Of a stretch of 64,000 bases of DNA, positions 43,354-52,823 are shown in pieces; the first letter of the stretch is position 1, and every line of letters begins with the position of its first letter. The stretch is taken from contig NZ_JBHRSZ010000007.1 of the NCBI RefSeq assembly GCF_042646085.1, positions 124,001 to 188,000 of the forward strand. The letters are read 5' to 3'. A model generated the notes under the pieces. The model was not told where the DNA came from. It searched no databases and saw nothing but the letters and a program-made list of their open reading frames with translations. The translations under genes were made by a program, and so were the position numbers. This DNA is from Litoribrevibacter euphylliae (lineage in GTDB: Bacteria; Pseudomonadota; Gammaproteobacteria; Pseudomonadales; Litoribrevibacteraceae).

Positions 43354-45345
43354 ATGTTTCTTGGCGTTGACACTGGCGGCACATTCACTGATTTCGTTTT
43401 ATTTGATGGGCAGAGCATCCAAGTTCATAAAGTCCTCTCAACGCCAGATTCGCCCGACCGCGCAATATTACAAGGTATTCAGGAACTCGGCCTTACGTCT
43501 CTCATAAAAGAAGGCAAGATCATTTTAGTTCATGGCAGTACCGTGGCGACCAATGCGGCGCTTGAAGGGAAGGGCGTACGAACCGCCTACATTACCAATC
43601 ATGGTTTCAAAGATACCCTGAGCATTGGTCGCCAAACTCGTAAAGAACTCTATAACTTGACTCCCAGTGAACAGGCCCCGCCAGTCTCAAAAGCGTTATG
43701 CCTAGAAACCGGAGGTCGCCTTGACGCAAATGGAGAGGTGTTCGATCCGTTAACCGAGGCTGATGTAGAAGAAATCAAAGCCCAACTTAAGACACTTAAT
43801 CCCGAGGCCGTGGCCATTAATTTCTTATTCTCCTTCTTGGATGATCGCCATGAAAAAGCGCTGGAAGAGGCCATCAAAGACGATTACTACGTCAGTCGTT
43901 CATCCTATGTTCTGCCGGAATATCGTGAATACGAACGCGGTATGGCCACTTGGCTGAACGCTTGGTTAGGGCCTTTAGTATCAAACTACCTTACACAACT
44001 CAGTGACAATGTCGCTCCGACACCGCTTTCGATTATGCAATCCTCTGGCGGCACCATTGATGCTTCCCAGGCAGCTAATCGCGCCGTCAACCTGTTATTG
44101 TCTGGACCTGCAGGAGGATTAGCCGCCGTCCGCGCCTTGGCCAAAGACATCAATGAAGAGCGCTTACTGACCTTTGATATGGGCGGAACCTCCACCGACG
44201 TCGCAGTCATCGACGGTGATATTCGTTTGACCAATGACGGACACATTGGAGACTATCCGGTCGCTGTTCCCATGGTCGACATGCACACCATTGGCGCTGG
44301 CGGTGGCTCAATTGCCTATATCGATCAAGGCGGTCTCTTGCAGGTTGGGCCCGAATCCGCTGGCGCCTTTCCCGGTCCGGCGTGTTATGACCGAGGCGGA
44401 GAACAGCCAACGGTGACCGATGCGAATACCGTGCTAGGACGACTTCGCCCGGAAGCTTTTCTTGGCAAACAAATGACCCTGGACCTCGAAAAAGCTCGTC
44501 AGGCGGTCAGCACCCTTGCAGAACCACTAGGGCTCACCGTAGAACAAGCTGCGTTAGGCATATTAACCATTGCCAATGAACACATGACACGCGCACTGCG
44601 AAACATTGCCGTAAAGCGCGGTGAAGATCCCAGGGCATTTCGTCTAACCTGCTTTGGTGGTGCAGGGGGCTTACATGTCTGTGACATTGCTGAATCACTC
44701 AACATTAAATCAGCGCTTGTTCCTCGACTCGGCGGGGTATTGTCTGCCTACGGCATGTTGGTTGCACCCCACGAACGGCAATTATCCAAGACCGTCAATC
44801 AAGATTCATCGTCTCTAAACTGGGACAAGCTCACCGAAACCATCGATATCTTGGCCGAGCAGGGCAAATCCCAACTGCTCTCTGAGGGTGTTCAGCAAAA
44901 TCAGTTAGAGCAACACATCTCGGCAGATCTTCGTTATCAAGGGCAATCGTTTACGATTAACCTTCCGATAGGTCCTAAAGAGTCCATCATTGAACGTTTC
45001 CATCAAGCACACCAAGCTCGTTTTGGGCACAGCATGGAAATGAATGTTGAATTAGTGACGCTAAGGGTACGCGTCTTTGCCTTCACCCACAGCATCAGCA
45101 TGCCACTATTAACGAGTGCTGAAGAGGGTACAAAGAGCACCCCCAAAACACCAGCTCCAGATGGGCTGGTAGATCTCTATCAACTCTCAGATAAAGTGCC
45201 TCGCTATCAACGAGATACACTGGCAGCCGGCTGTATCATTAGCGGGCCCGCGCTGATCAGCGAACAGGTCTCTACTACACTGATAAAACCTGGCTGGACA
45301 GCCACGGTCAGCAAGCATGGACACCTTTTATTGGAGCAGCATTAG
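43354..45345 (+). CDS. HyuA-type hydantoinase/5-oxoprolinase A subunit
   Basis: A 663-residue ATP-dependent amidohydrolase subunit of the HyuA family. The N-terminal ASKHA-like ATPase motif is GVDTGGTFTDF, followed by HGSTVATNA, FDMGGTSTDV, GAGGGSIA and CFGGAGGLH. AAGGA lies before the start. HyuA normally works with a HyuB subunit encoded next to it, or fused as in 5-oxoprolinase. No HyuB is present: the next gene is a membrane channel 11 bases downstream. It may pair with a distant HyuB or act on another lactam, so the substrate is open. Confidence 0.85.
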   Translation: MFLGVDTGGTFTDFVLFDGQSIQVHKVLSTPDSPDRAILQGIQELGLTSLIKEGKIILVHGSTVATNAALEGKGVRTAYITNHGFKDTLSIGRQTRKELYNLTPSEQAPPVSKALCLETGGRLDANGEVFDPLTEADVEEIKAQLKTLNPEAVAINFLFSFLDDRHEKALEEAIKDDYYVSRSSYVLPEYREYERGMATWLNAWLGPLVSNYLTQLSDNVAPTPLSIMQSSGGTIDASQAANRAVNLLLSGPAGGLAAVRALAKDINEERLLTFDMGGTSTDVAVIDGDIRLTNDGHIGDYPVAVPMVDMHTIGAGGGSIAYIDQGGLLQVGPESAGAFPGPACYDRGGEQPTVTDANTVLGRLRPEAFLGKQMTLDLEKARQAVSTLAEPLGLTVEQAALGILTIANEHMTRALRNIAVKRGEDPRAFRLTCFGGAGGLHVCDIAESLNIKSALVPRLGGVLSAYGMLVAPHERQLSKTVNQDSSSLNWDKLTETIDILAEQGKSQLLSEGVQQNQLEQHISADLRYQGQSFTINLPIGPKESIIERFHQAHQARFGHSMEMNVELVTLRVRVFAFTHSISMPLLTSAEEGTKSTPKTPAPDGLVDLYQLSDKVPRYQRDTLAAGCIISGPALISEQVSTTLIKPGWTATVSKHGHLLLEQH

Positions 45346-45356
45346 TAGCTAAGGCA

Positions 45357-45971
45357 ATGACAGAGTTAATCATCTACGGTTTGGATTTATTCGGGGTTGC
45401 GGTGTTATCGGCATCCGCCACCTTAGCTGCACGCGGCAAGGGCATCGACTTTTTCGGTCTGATCGTATTGGCTTTGGTGACCTCTGTCGGCGGCGGCACA
45501 TTCCGCGATCTTGTGCTAGGGAACACCCCTGTATTTTGGGTGAAGAACAACATCTATGTATTCGTAGTGCTGTCATCTGTGATGCTGACGGTGTTATTCG
45601 CCAACCACATCCACCGTAAGCGCCAATGGTTGCTTTACATGGACGCCATCGGTCTAGCGACCTTTAATCTTATCGGTATTCAAGTCGCTCAATCTCTGGA
45701 TGTCAGCCCAACCATTTGCATCATCATGGGAGTCATGACAGGCACGGTCGGAGGAATGATTCGGGATGTGCTGACCAATGAAATTCCACTGGTTCTACGA
45801 GAAGAGATTTACGCGTTAACTGCGATTGCTGGCAGCCTGTGTTATTTCTTAACCGAAGCCATCCTTGATGAAGAATGGCGACTGTTAATGACGTTCTGCA
45901 TTACTTTCGCGTTGCGCACTGTCGCTATTCGCAAGCATTTGAGTCTGCCAACTTTCAGCACGAAAGGTTAA
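45357..45971 (+). CDS. TRIC-type (UPF0126) membrane channel
   Basis: A 204-residue membrane protein with about seven hydrophobic helices as two three-helix repeats, each with a Gly-rich kink: SVGGGTFRDLVLG and GTVGGMIRDVLTNE. This is the signature of the prokaryotic TRIC cation channel family (YicG/YadS). AAGG lies two bases before the ATG. It begins 11 bases after the HyuA stop, so both are probably on one transcript, but no functional link is evident. Confidence 0.88.
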   Translation: MTELIIYGLDLFGVAVLSASATLAARGKGIDFFGLIVLALVTSVGGGTFRDLVLGNTPVFWVKNNIYVFVVLSSVMLTVLFANHIHRKRQWLLYMDAIGLATFNLIGIQVAQSLDVSPTICIIMGVMTGTVGGMIRDVLTNEIPLVLREEIYALTAIAGSLCYFLTEAILDEEWRLLMTFCITFALRTVAIRKHLSLPTFSTKG

Positions 45972-45983
45972 TACAAACCCAAC

Positions 45984-46580
45984 TTACATGCTTTGTGACT
46001 GGACGTAGTGCACCACACCGTCCAGGAACATTTGTACAGAAACCATCACCAAGATCATCCCCATCAAACGCTCAATGGCCGCCAGACCACGTTGTTTCAG
46101 CAATTTAAACAACGGCTTGGAGGCCAGCAGAATAATCGATGTTAATAACCAGGCACAGAATAACGCCAACGCCCACTCCAATTGGCGCTCCGGTTCGTTA
46201 TTCACAAACAAGATCAGCATCGCCAATATCGAAGGACCGGCAATCATCGGGGTTGCCAGTGGTACAATGAAGGGCTCGCCTTCCGGTTGCGCGCCCATGA
46301 CACCACCACGCCCAGGAAAGATCATTCGAATGGCAATGATAAACAGAATAATACCGCCGGCAATGCTGACGGATTCTTGTTTAAGACTTAATGCATTGAG
46401 AATCGCCTGACCCGCAAACAAGAACAGCATCATGATTGCCAAAGCAATCAATAGCTCCCGACGTAATACTGCTGAACGACGCTCTTCCGGCACCGACTTC
46501 AGGATCGACATGAAAACAGGCAAATTCCCCAACGGATCCATAATCAAAAACAGCATCAGAAACGCATTGAGAAATTCCAT
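45984..46580 (-). CDS. MarC/YhgN-family inner-membrane protein
   Basis: A 198-residue protein with about six transmembrane helices. Typical segments are LFLIMDPLGNLPVF near the N-terminus and PLATPMIAGPSILAMLI in the middle. The start ATG at 46580 has GAGG five bases upstream, better than the ATG at 46595. It converges with the TRIC gene, leaving a 12-base gap. Family function is unknown; the old link to multiple antibiotic resistance is not supported. Confidence 0.88.
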   Translation of the reverse strand: MEFLNAFLMLFLIMDPLGNLPVFMSILKSVPEERRSAVLRRELLIALAIMMLFLFAGQAILNALSLKQESVSIAGGIILFIIAIRMIFPGRGGVMGAQPEGEPFIVPLATPMIAGPSILAMLILFVNNEPERQLEWALALFCAWLLTSIILLASKPLFKLLKQRGLAAIERLMGMILVMVSVQMFLDGVVHYVQSQSM

Positions 46581-46670
46581 ATTCACCTCAATCAATTCAT
46601 TCTCAGGAACAGTGTAGACAAACTCTGGGTAACAGAGAGAGATTAACGCGTATTATAAATCGCAGAAACG

Positions 46671-46695
46671 AAAAAACCCGGCATAAAGCCGGGTT
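46671..46695 (-). terminator. Terminator of rpmB-rpmG
   Basis: Stem AACCCGGC (46675-46682) and GCCGGGTT (46688-46695), loop ATAAA. On the minus strand it is followed by six T residues, 20 bases after the rpmG stop. Confidence 0.9.
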
Positions 46696-46714
46696 CTCGC
46701 TGGAAGCTTAAATC

Positions 46715-46870
46715 TTACTTGATTTTAGCTTCTTTGTAGATCACGTGCTTACGAACAACAGGATCGTACTTTTTAAACTCCAACTTGTCTGGAGTGTTAC
46801 GCTTGTTCTTGTCCGTAGTGTAGAAGTGACCAGTACCAGCAGATGAAACTAGCTTGATTTTATCACGCAT
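46715..46870 (-). CDS. rpmG: 50S ribosomal protein L33
   Basis: A 51-residue ribosomal protein read directly from the minus strand: begins MRDKIKLVSSAGTGHFYTT and ends YKEAKIK. GGAG lies upstream of the ATG. It is the zinc-free form, since the CxxC pairs of the other type are absent. It follows rpmB by 12 bases in the standard rpmB-rpmG operon. Confidence 0.97.
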   Translation of the reverse strand: MRDKIKLVSSAGTGHFYTTDKNKRNTPDKLEFKKYDPVVRKHVIYKEAKIK

Positions 46871-46882
46871 GGTTCAGGCTCC

Positions 46883-47119
46883 TTAAATTTTTTCGCCACG
46901 AGCACGAAGGTCAACAAGTACAGCCTCGATGCCCTTCTTATCAATGATGCGCATACCTTTAGTAGATACACGTAGCTTAACGAAACGCTTCTCACCTTCA
47001 ACCCAGAAACGGTGCGTTTGCAGGTTTGGCAAGAAACGACGCTTGGTTTTGTTGTTTGCGTGTGAAACGTTGTTACCAGTGACTGGACGCTTACCAGTTA
47101 CTTGACAAACCTTAGACAT
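46883..47119 (-). CDS. rpmB: 50S ribosomal protein L28
   Basis: A 78-residue ribosomal protein with the usual SKVCQVTGKRPVTGN start and KTKRRFLPNLQ segment. GGAGGCG is a strong ribosome binding site. First gene of rpmB-rpmG, driven by the promoter at 47179-47207. It is of the zinc-free type: only one Cys is present. Confidence 0.98.
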   Translation of the reverse strand: MSKVCQVTGKRPVTGNNVSHANNKTKRRFLPNLQTHRFWVEGEKRFVKLRVSTKGMRIIDKKGIEAVLVDLRARGEKI

Positions 47120-47178
47120 TGTTTCGCCTCCAACGAATTAAATTCGTCGTCATAAATTCTGTTAACTAATGATGCCTC

Positions 47179-47207
47179 TGTATATTAAACCGTCGAATTT
47201 CAGTCAA
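47179..47207 (-). promoter_or_regulatory. Near-consensus sigma-70 promoter of rpmB-rpmG
   Basis: On the minus strand TTGACT (plus 47202-47207) and TATACA (plus 47179-47184) are 17 bases apart. The predicted transcript start near 47172 gives a leader of about 53 bases before rpmB. The rest of the 289-base gap to radC holds a CTACCCA/TGGGTAG inverted pair and no gene. Confidence 0.8.
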
Positions 47208-47408
47208 TCCGACTAATATTTTGGGCGCCGACATAAATCGAGCGGGCATTTATACCAGAGCGACTACCCAATAGCAAGTTTTATTGCGTATTTCCTGTAC
47301 AAATGGGTAGATTACCATGGAATTCAAGACAGAGGGTCGCTTCATTGTTCTCTGATGGTTCTCTGGTCAATTTGATCGATTAAAACGTTATTTATTAAAA
47401 GAACATCC

Positions 47409-48083
47409 TCACAGAAGACCCCGTTCCGCAAAACTCACCAACTCAAGATCTCCCACCACAAAATGGTCCAACACTCGAACCTCAATTAACGACAACGCCT
47501 GAATTAATTGCTGCGTGATTTGACGATCCGCTTCGCTGGGTTCGGCAACGCCACTGGGGTGATTGTGCGCAAAAATCACGGCACTGGCAGATAGTTCCAA
47601 GGCACGGCGCACCACCTCTCTGGGATACACACTGGCAGCATTCACCGTTCCCCAAAACATCCGCTCAAATGCAATCACTCGATGCTGATTATCCAGAAAC
47701 AGACAGGCAAAGACTTCCCGCACCTCATCTCGTAATTCGCTAGCGATGAGCTCTCGCGATTGACTGGGTGAGGTAAGTGACTCCCCTCGGTTTAATCCTG
47801 TCGCCAACACCCGTTTACTCATTTCCATTACAGCCTGCAGCTGTACATATTTGGCTTGCCCTAAACCATGGGACTGGCAAAAGCGCTCCTGAGACGCTTT
47901 CAGCAACACGCGCAAGTCGCCGTATTCGCCCAATAATTCCCGGGAAAGATCCAGAGCTGTTTTTCCTTTCACTCCGGTTCTTAAAAAGATCGCCAATAAT
48001 TCAGCATCCGATAAAGCATCGGCACCGCGTTCCAACAGTTTCTCTCGGGGGCGCTCGGCCAACGGCCAATGAGTAATTGCCAT
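47409..48083 (-). CDS. radC: RadC-family JAB/MPN domain protein
   Basis: A 224-residue protein with an N-terminal helix-hairpin-helix region (about 1-95) and a C-terminal JAB domain with the JAMM zinc motif AHNHPSGVAEPSEADR. The old repair role was withdrawn; proposed roles include transformation-related DNA processing. Divergent from coaBC with a 153-base shared region, the radC-coaBC-dut arrangement common in gammaproteobacteria. Confidence 0.93.
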   Translation of the reverse strand: MAITHWPLAERPREKLLERGADALSDAELLAIFLRTGVKGKTALDLSRELLGEYGDLRVLLKASQERFCQSHGLGQAKYVQLQAVMEMSKRVLATGLNRGESLTSPSQSRELIASELRDEVREVFACLFLDNQHRVIAFERMFWGTVNAASVYPREVVRRALELSASAVIFAHNHPSGVAEPSEADRQITQQLIQALSLIEVRVLDHFVVGDLELVSFAERGLL

Positions 48084-48236
48084 AATTTATATTTTCCTTA
48101 TTTAGCTCGATCCTTGTCATACCCTGTTAGTCAGTATCAGCTTGGGTTAACAGAGAACATCCGCTTATTGTCTGAATTTATCCTCAGCCGTGATATATTT
48201 TGCTCTTTTAGATCATAGATAGGACGGACTACTCGA

Positions 48237-49466
48237 ATGAACTCAGGAAATCTTCTGTCTCGTTTGCAAAACAAACGCATTCTATTAGGCATCACTGGCG
48301 GGATTGCCGCCTACAAATGCGCCGAACTTGTCCGTCACTACAAAAAAGCCGGCGCCGAAGTACATGTGGTAATGACTCGTTCAGCTCAAGAATTTGTGAC
48401 GCCTCTAACGCTGCAAGCGTTGTCGGGGAATCCGGTTCATACCAGTCTGTTAGATCCCGAAGCCGAAGCAGGCATGGGCCACATCGAACTGGCACGATGG
48501 GCCGATTTAATGGTCATCGCACCTGCTACAGCAAATTTCTTGGCAACCTTAGTGCAAGGCAAGGGGGATGATTTACTCAGCACCATTTGCCTCGCAACCA
48601 ATGCCCCGATCGCACTCGCCCCCGCCATGAATCAACAGATGTGGTTCAGTCCGGCGACACAAAACAACCTATCTCAGCTCAAAACCATGTTTGATCCCGA
48701 GCGCTTAATCTGGATGGGACCAGCCGAAGGCGAGCAAGCGTGTGGTGATGTTGGGCCTGGGCGTATGTTAGAGCCGGAACAAATTCTTGAACTCAGTGCA
48801 GCCTACTTCGAAGAAGGAGCCTTCACAGGAAAACATATCGTTATCACTGCCGGCCCAACCCAAGAAGCCATTGATCCTGTTCGCTACATTTCTAATCACA
48901 GTTCCGGGAAGATGGGGTATGCCCTGGCGCAAGCAGCGGCAAATCAAGGCGCTCGTGTGACTCTGATTTCAGGCCCAACCAATTTACCTTGCCCTGAACG
49001 CGTCGAGCGCATTCAAGTGAAGAGCGCAGAGCAGATGCTCGAAGCCAGTTTGCAGCAGATCGGCGAAATGGATATTTTCATTGCATCTGCAGCTGTCGCC
49101 GACTATCGTCCGTCCGAAATCGCCGAACACAAGATCAAAAAGGTTGATGGTGAAGAACAGATGATCATCAAACTTGTCAAAAATCCGGACATCGTCGCGA
49201 CCATCGCACAACATCCGGAACGCCCATTCACCGTTGGTTTTGCGGCAGAAACCCAAGAGGTTGCGCAATACGCACAAGCGAAGCTGGCGCGCAAAAAACT
49301 CGATATGATTGTGGCGAATGACGTCTCTAATACCAACATTGGTTTTAACAGTGATAATAACGCCGCCACTATCTTCTGGGCTCAAGGCAGTCACGACTTA
49401 GACTTCATGTCCAAGAGCAACATGGCCAATGAAATCCTGGCCTGCATAAAAGCGCAACTGTCGTAA
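48237..49466 (+). CDS. coaBC: Bifunctional CoaBC
   Basis: Fused enzyme of coenzyme A synthesis. The N-terminal CoaC flavoprotein decarboxylase (about 1-190) has GITGGIAAYKCAELVR, the catalytic His in GHIELARWAD, PATANF in place of PASANT, and NQQMW. The Cys is in ACGDVGPGRM. The C-terminal CoaB ligase (about 195-405) has ITAGPTQEAIDPVRYISN and the Lys-rich KIKK segment. AGGACGG precedes ATG. With coaD at 35490, two CoA loci are in this window. Confidence 0.96.
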   Translation: MNSGNLLSRLQNKRILLGITGGIAAYKCAELVRHYKKAGAEVHVVMTRSAQEFVTPLTLQALSGNPVHTSLLDPEAEAGMGHIELARWADLMVIAPATANFLATLVQGKGDDLLSTICLATNAPIALAPAMNQQMWFSPATQNNLSQLKTMFDPERLIWMGPAEGEQACGDVGPGRMLEPEQILELSAAYFEEGAFTGKHIVITAGPTQEAIDPVRYISNHSSGKMGYALAQAAANQGARVTLISGPTNLPCPERVERIQVKSAEQMLEASLQQIGEMDIFIASAAVADYRPSEIAEHKIKKVDGEEQMIIKLVKNPDIVATIAQHPERPFTVGFAAETQEVAQYAQAKLARKKLDMIVANDVSNTNIGFNSDNNAATIFWAQGSHDLDFMSKSNMANEILACIKAQLS

Positions 49467-49605
49467 GGGCTCACTATCATTACAACGCCAAGCAAATCAC
49501 ATGTTTAACTAACTGATTCGGCTACAAAATCATACAATTTTGGGCATTCATTTTTCGATCCAAAATGAAATACTACTCACACTTTGAACATTTAAGGGTA
49601 CATTT

Positions 49606-50064
49606 ATGTCAGTCACCGTTGACCTGAAAATTTTAGACGACCGTTTGGGCCACTCCATTCCAATGCCAACGTACGCTACGGATGGCTCTGCAGGATTGGA
49701 CTTACGCGCCTGTCTAGAAGAAGCGTTGACGCTTAATCCTGGCGACACACATCTAATTCCAACCGGCATGGCCATTCATCTCGACGATCCTGGGTTGGCA
49801 GCGATGTTGCTACCGAGATCAGGGCTTGGCCATAAACACGGTATCGTATTGGGCAATTTAGTGGGTTTAATCGATTCAGACTACCAAGGACAACTGATGG
49901 TATCTGTATGGAACCGGGGCAACACTGCCTTCACCATCGAAGTGGGTGAACGTATTGCACAGATGGTCATCGTTCCGGTAGTCCAGCCAGAATTTAAGAT
50001 AGTGTCTGATTTCGATGAATCCGACCGTGGCGAAGGCGGCTTTGGCAGTACAGGTAAACACTAA
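49606..50064 (+). CDS. dut: dUTPase
   Basis: Trimeric dUTP diphosphatase of 152 residues that keeps uracil out of DNA and feeds thymidylate synthesis. The five motifs are visible: DGSAGLDLRA, PRSGLGHKHG, GLIDSDYQGQL, GERIAQMVI and the C-terminal lid GGFGSTGKH. AAGGG lies upstream. It follows coaBC by 139 bases and precedes algC, a conserved order. Confidence 0.97.
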   Translation: MSVTVDLKILDDRLGHSIPMPTYATDGSAGLDLRACLEEALTLNPGDTHLIPTGMAIHLDDPGLAAMLLPRSGLGHKHGIVLGNLVGLIDSDYQGQLMVSVWNRGNTAFTIEVGERIAQMVIVPVVQPEFKIVSDFDESDRGEGGFGSTGKH

Positions 50065-50208
50065 TCATTAACACCCAATACACACCATTCACATTGAAGT
50101 GGTTTGTATATTTACCCAGCGATTAGGGATAAGTAATTTAGACAGTAAATAATAAGCTATGCTTATCCCTTACACGGACTCAGTAACTACGCAATTAAGG
50201 ACGGTAAC

Positions 50209-52755
50209 GTGGGCCTGTTTAAGAAAAAAGACGCAGATACAGACATTCAGCAACCAGAGAAAACACCCAAGCCTGCAGCCACTAAGAATAAGCAAAAGAG
50301 TGGGCTCATCGGCCTTGTTACCTTGTTAACAGGCTTCATTCTCGTTGCCATTGTTATCAGTACCGGCGTACAGTTTTTTAATGCCAGCCAGGCCAATCAA
50401 CGACATCTGATAGAGACTCAAAACGCACTGGGTCAAACTTATCTGAATCAACTGAATGCCAACCTGACTAATATCCAGCAATCAACCGAGCAAACTGCGG
50501 CTCAGGAAAGTCTGTTCTTGCTCTTAAGAGTTCAAGACAAAGCCTTGAAACAACGGACGGAACAACAAATTACGGCGACCCTGCCATTTGCTAAGAAAAC
50601 ACGCATTATTCCGGTAGGACAAGCACAGCTCGATACTCAATCTGAAATGCCATTGACCTTTGCCGGACTAGATATGGTCAAGCGATTAGAAAAAGGACAG
50701 TCCGTTCCTTTAGAGTTCCATCGCCTGAACAACACCTATTACCTGCAAAGCATTGCGCCGATTAAAAACGATCAAGGGCGAATGGTTGCTTCGTTATTGG
50801 TGACCTATGAAACCGTTGCCATTTTTGGGGCTTTCTTTGAAATGGACACGTCACTTGGTGAGTTACTGATTGAACAGACCTTTTCCAACAACGCACCGAC
50901 CATGTTGTTTGCACAAGGGGAAGGCAACAAGGATAAGCTAGCATTCAGCAAAGCCTCTAACGTTCCCCATCTGACACTGACCTATAAAATCTCCAGCACT
51001 CAAATCAATCAGCCACTGATTAATCAAAATCAAACCTTCATTGCGGGCTTGATTGCGATTTTGCTAGTACTGGTGGGTATGGCTATGTTCCATTATGTGA
51101 TGAACAGCCGTCTAAATAAGAACATGCACTTGTTGTCAGAGTTCACACTCTCAATTGGAAGTGGCCGAAAACCTAAAATACCAGACTTCACATTGGGCCA
51201 ATTTACGACCTTTGCTCAGGCTCTGTTCCAACAAACCCGTCGCAGTAATTCCAGTCTTGAGGAAAGCATTATTCCCGATGCTTTCTCTAACTCAACACCA
51301 GAACATTACGAAGAGTCCAACGACCTGCACCTCGACCTGGATCTCGATGAAGAGTCCATGGAACTTGAAGAAGCCGAAGAAGGTGCAATTTCGCAGCAAA
51401 TTTTCCGAGCCTATGACATTCGTGGCCGCGTTTCCGACCAGTTAACGCCGGAAGCAGTTGAGTTAATAGGCCAAGCCATAGGCAGTGAGGCTTATGAGCG
51501 TGGACAACAAACCATTTATGTTGGTCACGATGGACGGTTATCCAGTCCCGATCTCGCTAATGCCCTAATCCATGGACTGAAGTCCACGGGTCGAGATGTC
51601 ATCGATATCGGCCAGGTAGCGACACCTGTAGTGTACTTTGCCGCGTACACCCAAGACTCAAACTCCGGCATCATGATTACCGGCTCTCATAACCCACCGG
51701 AATACAATGGCATCAAAGTCGTGATTGATGGCGAGCCATTGCATGAAGACGGGATTCATCGCTTGTATAACCGCATTGTCGAAAACGACCTGCTGTCCGG
51801 TGAAGGAACTTATCATAAGATCAACCTCGACCAGGAATATATGGATCGCGTGATCTCTGATATTGCCGTCGCTCAGCCACTGACTGTCGTGATTGATGCA
51901 GGCAACGGGGTTGCAGGCCAATATGCACCCAAATTGTTTGAAGCCATCGGCTGTGATGTCATTCCCCTGTATTGTGATGTTGATGGTAACTTCCCGAACC
52001 ATCACCCTGATCCAACCATTGAAAGCAACCTGAGCGATTTAATTGCTACGGTGCAGGGCAAACATGCCGATCTCGGCATTGCATTTGACGGCGACGGTGA
52101 TCGCATCGTCGTTGTCGATAACGAAGGACACATCATTCAGCCTGATCAGTTGATGATGCTGTTTGCTAAAGATGTATTAAGCCGTTGTCCAGGCACCGAC
52201 ATTGTTTATGATGTGAAGTGTTCAAATAAATTAGGGGCGTATATTAGCCAACATGGCGGTCGCCCTGTGGCCTGGAAATCCGGTCACTCCTTAATTAAAA
52301 CCAAAATGCTGGAGCTTGGTGCGACCTTTGGTGGTGAAATGAGCGGCCACCTGGTCTTCAACGAACGCTGGTATGGCTTTGATGACGGTCTTTATGCGGC
52401 TGCACGGTTATTGGAACTGCTCAGTACCGACAATCGTCCTGTTAACGAAGTCTTTAAAGACTATCCTTTAGGCTTGATCACACCGGAATATCACATCGAA
52501 ACCAGTGAACACGCCAAGTTTGAAATCGTCGCCCGGCTTAAAGACTTGCTTAGCTCTCCTGCCGCGACGTTGACTGAAATTGATGGCGTACGAGTGGATT
52601 ATGACAATGGCTGGGGTATTGTCCGAGCCTCCAACACCACGCCGTCACTGACACTGCGCTTCGAGGGTGACGATCAAGACACCCTCTCGATGATCATGGA
52701 TCAATTCAAGGATGCCATTACTCAAGTGGATCCAGCGTTGCAAATTCCATTCTAA
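50209..52755 (+). CDS. algC: AlgC-type phosphomannomutase/phosphoglucomutase with membrane-anchored N-terminal half
   Basis: Makes mannose-1-P and glucose-1-P for exopolysaccharide and LPS. It has 848 residues, nearly double the 463-residue Pseudomonas aeruginosa AlgC. The N-terminal extension holds a helix at about 31-52, an extracytoplasmic domain (about 53-274) resembling sensor domains, a second helix (about 275-298) and an acidic linker (about 355-390). The catalytic part (about 396-848) has phospho-Ser493 in ITGSHNPPEYNG, metal loop D627-G-D629-G-D631 and GEMSGH. GTG start with AAGGACGG upstream. The extension looks like two-helix receptor topology; the signal is unknown. Confidence 0.92.
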   Translation: MGLFKKKDADTDIQQPEKTPKPAATKNKQKSGLIGLVTLLTGFILVAIVISTGVQFFNASQANQRHLIETQNALGQTYLNQLNANLTNIQQSTEQTAAQESLFLLLRVQDKALKQRTEQQITATLPFAKKTRIIPVGQAQLDTQSEMPLTFAGLDMVKRLEKGQSVPLEFHRLNNTYYLQSIAPIKNDQGRMVASLLVTYETVAIFGAFFEMDTSLGELLIEQTFSNNAPTMLFAQGEGNKDKLAFSKASNVPHLTLTYKISSTQINQPLINQNQTFIAGLIAILLVLVGMAMFHYVMNSRLNKNMHLLSEFTLSIGSGRKPKIPDFTLGQFTTFAQALFQQTRRSNSSLEESIIPDAFSNSTPEHYEESNDLHLDLDLDEESMELEEAEEGAISQQIFRAYDIRGRVSDQLTPEAVELIGQAIGSEAYERGQQTIYVGHDGRLSSPDLANALIHGLKSTGRDVIDIGQVATPVVYFAAYTQDSNSGIMITGSHNPPEYNGIKVVIDGEPLHEDGIHRLYNRIVENDLLSGEGTYHKINLDQEYMDRVISDIAVAQPLTVVIDAGNGVAGQYAPKLFEAIGCDVIPLYCDVDGNFPNHHPDPTIESNLSDLIATVQGKHADLGIAFDGDGDRIVVVDNEGHIIQPDQLMMLFAKDVLSRCPGTDIVYDVKCSNKLGAYISQHGGRPVAWKSGHSLIKTKMLELGATFGGEMSGHLVFNERWYGFDDGLYAAARLLELLSTDNRPVNEVFKDYPLGLITPEYHIETSEHAKFEIVARLKDLLSSPAATLTEIDGVRVDYDNGWGIVRASNTTPSLTLRFEGDDQDTLSMIMDQFKDAITQVDPALQIPF

Positions 52756-52823
52756 GGGGGTTTAATCCCCCTCCCAACCGAATCAAACTATTATCGTAGC
52801 CAACCTGAGTTTCAGGAGTCATC

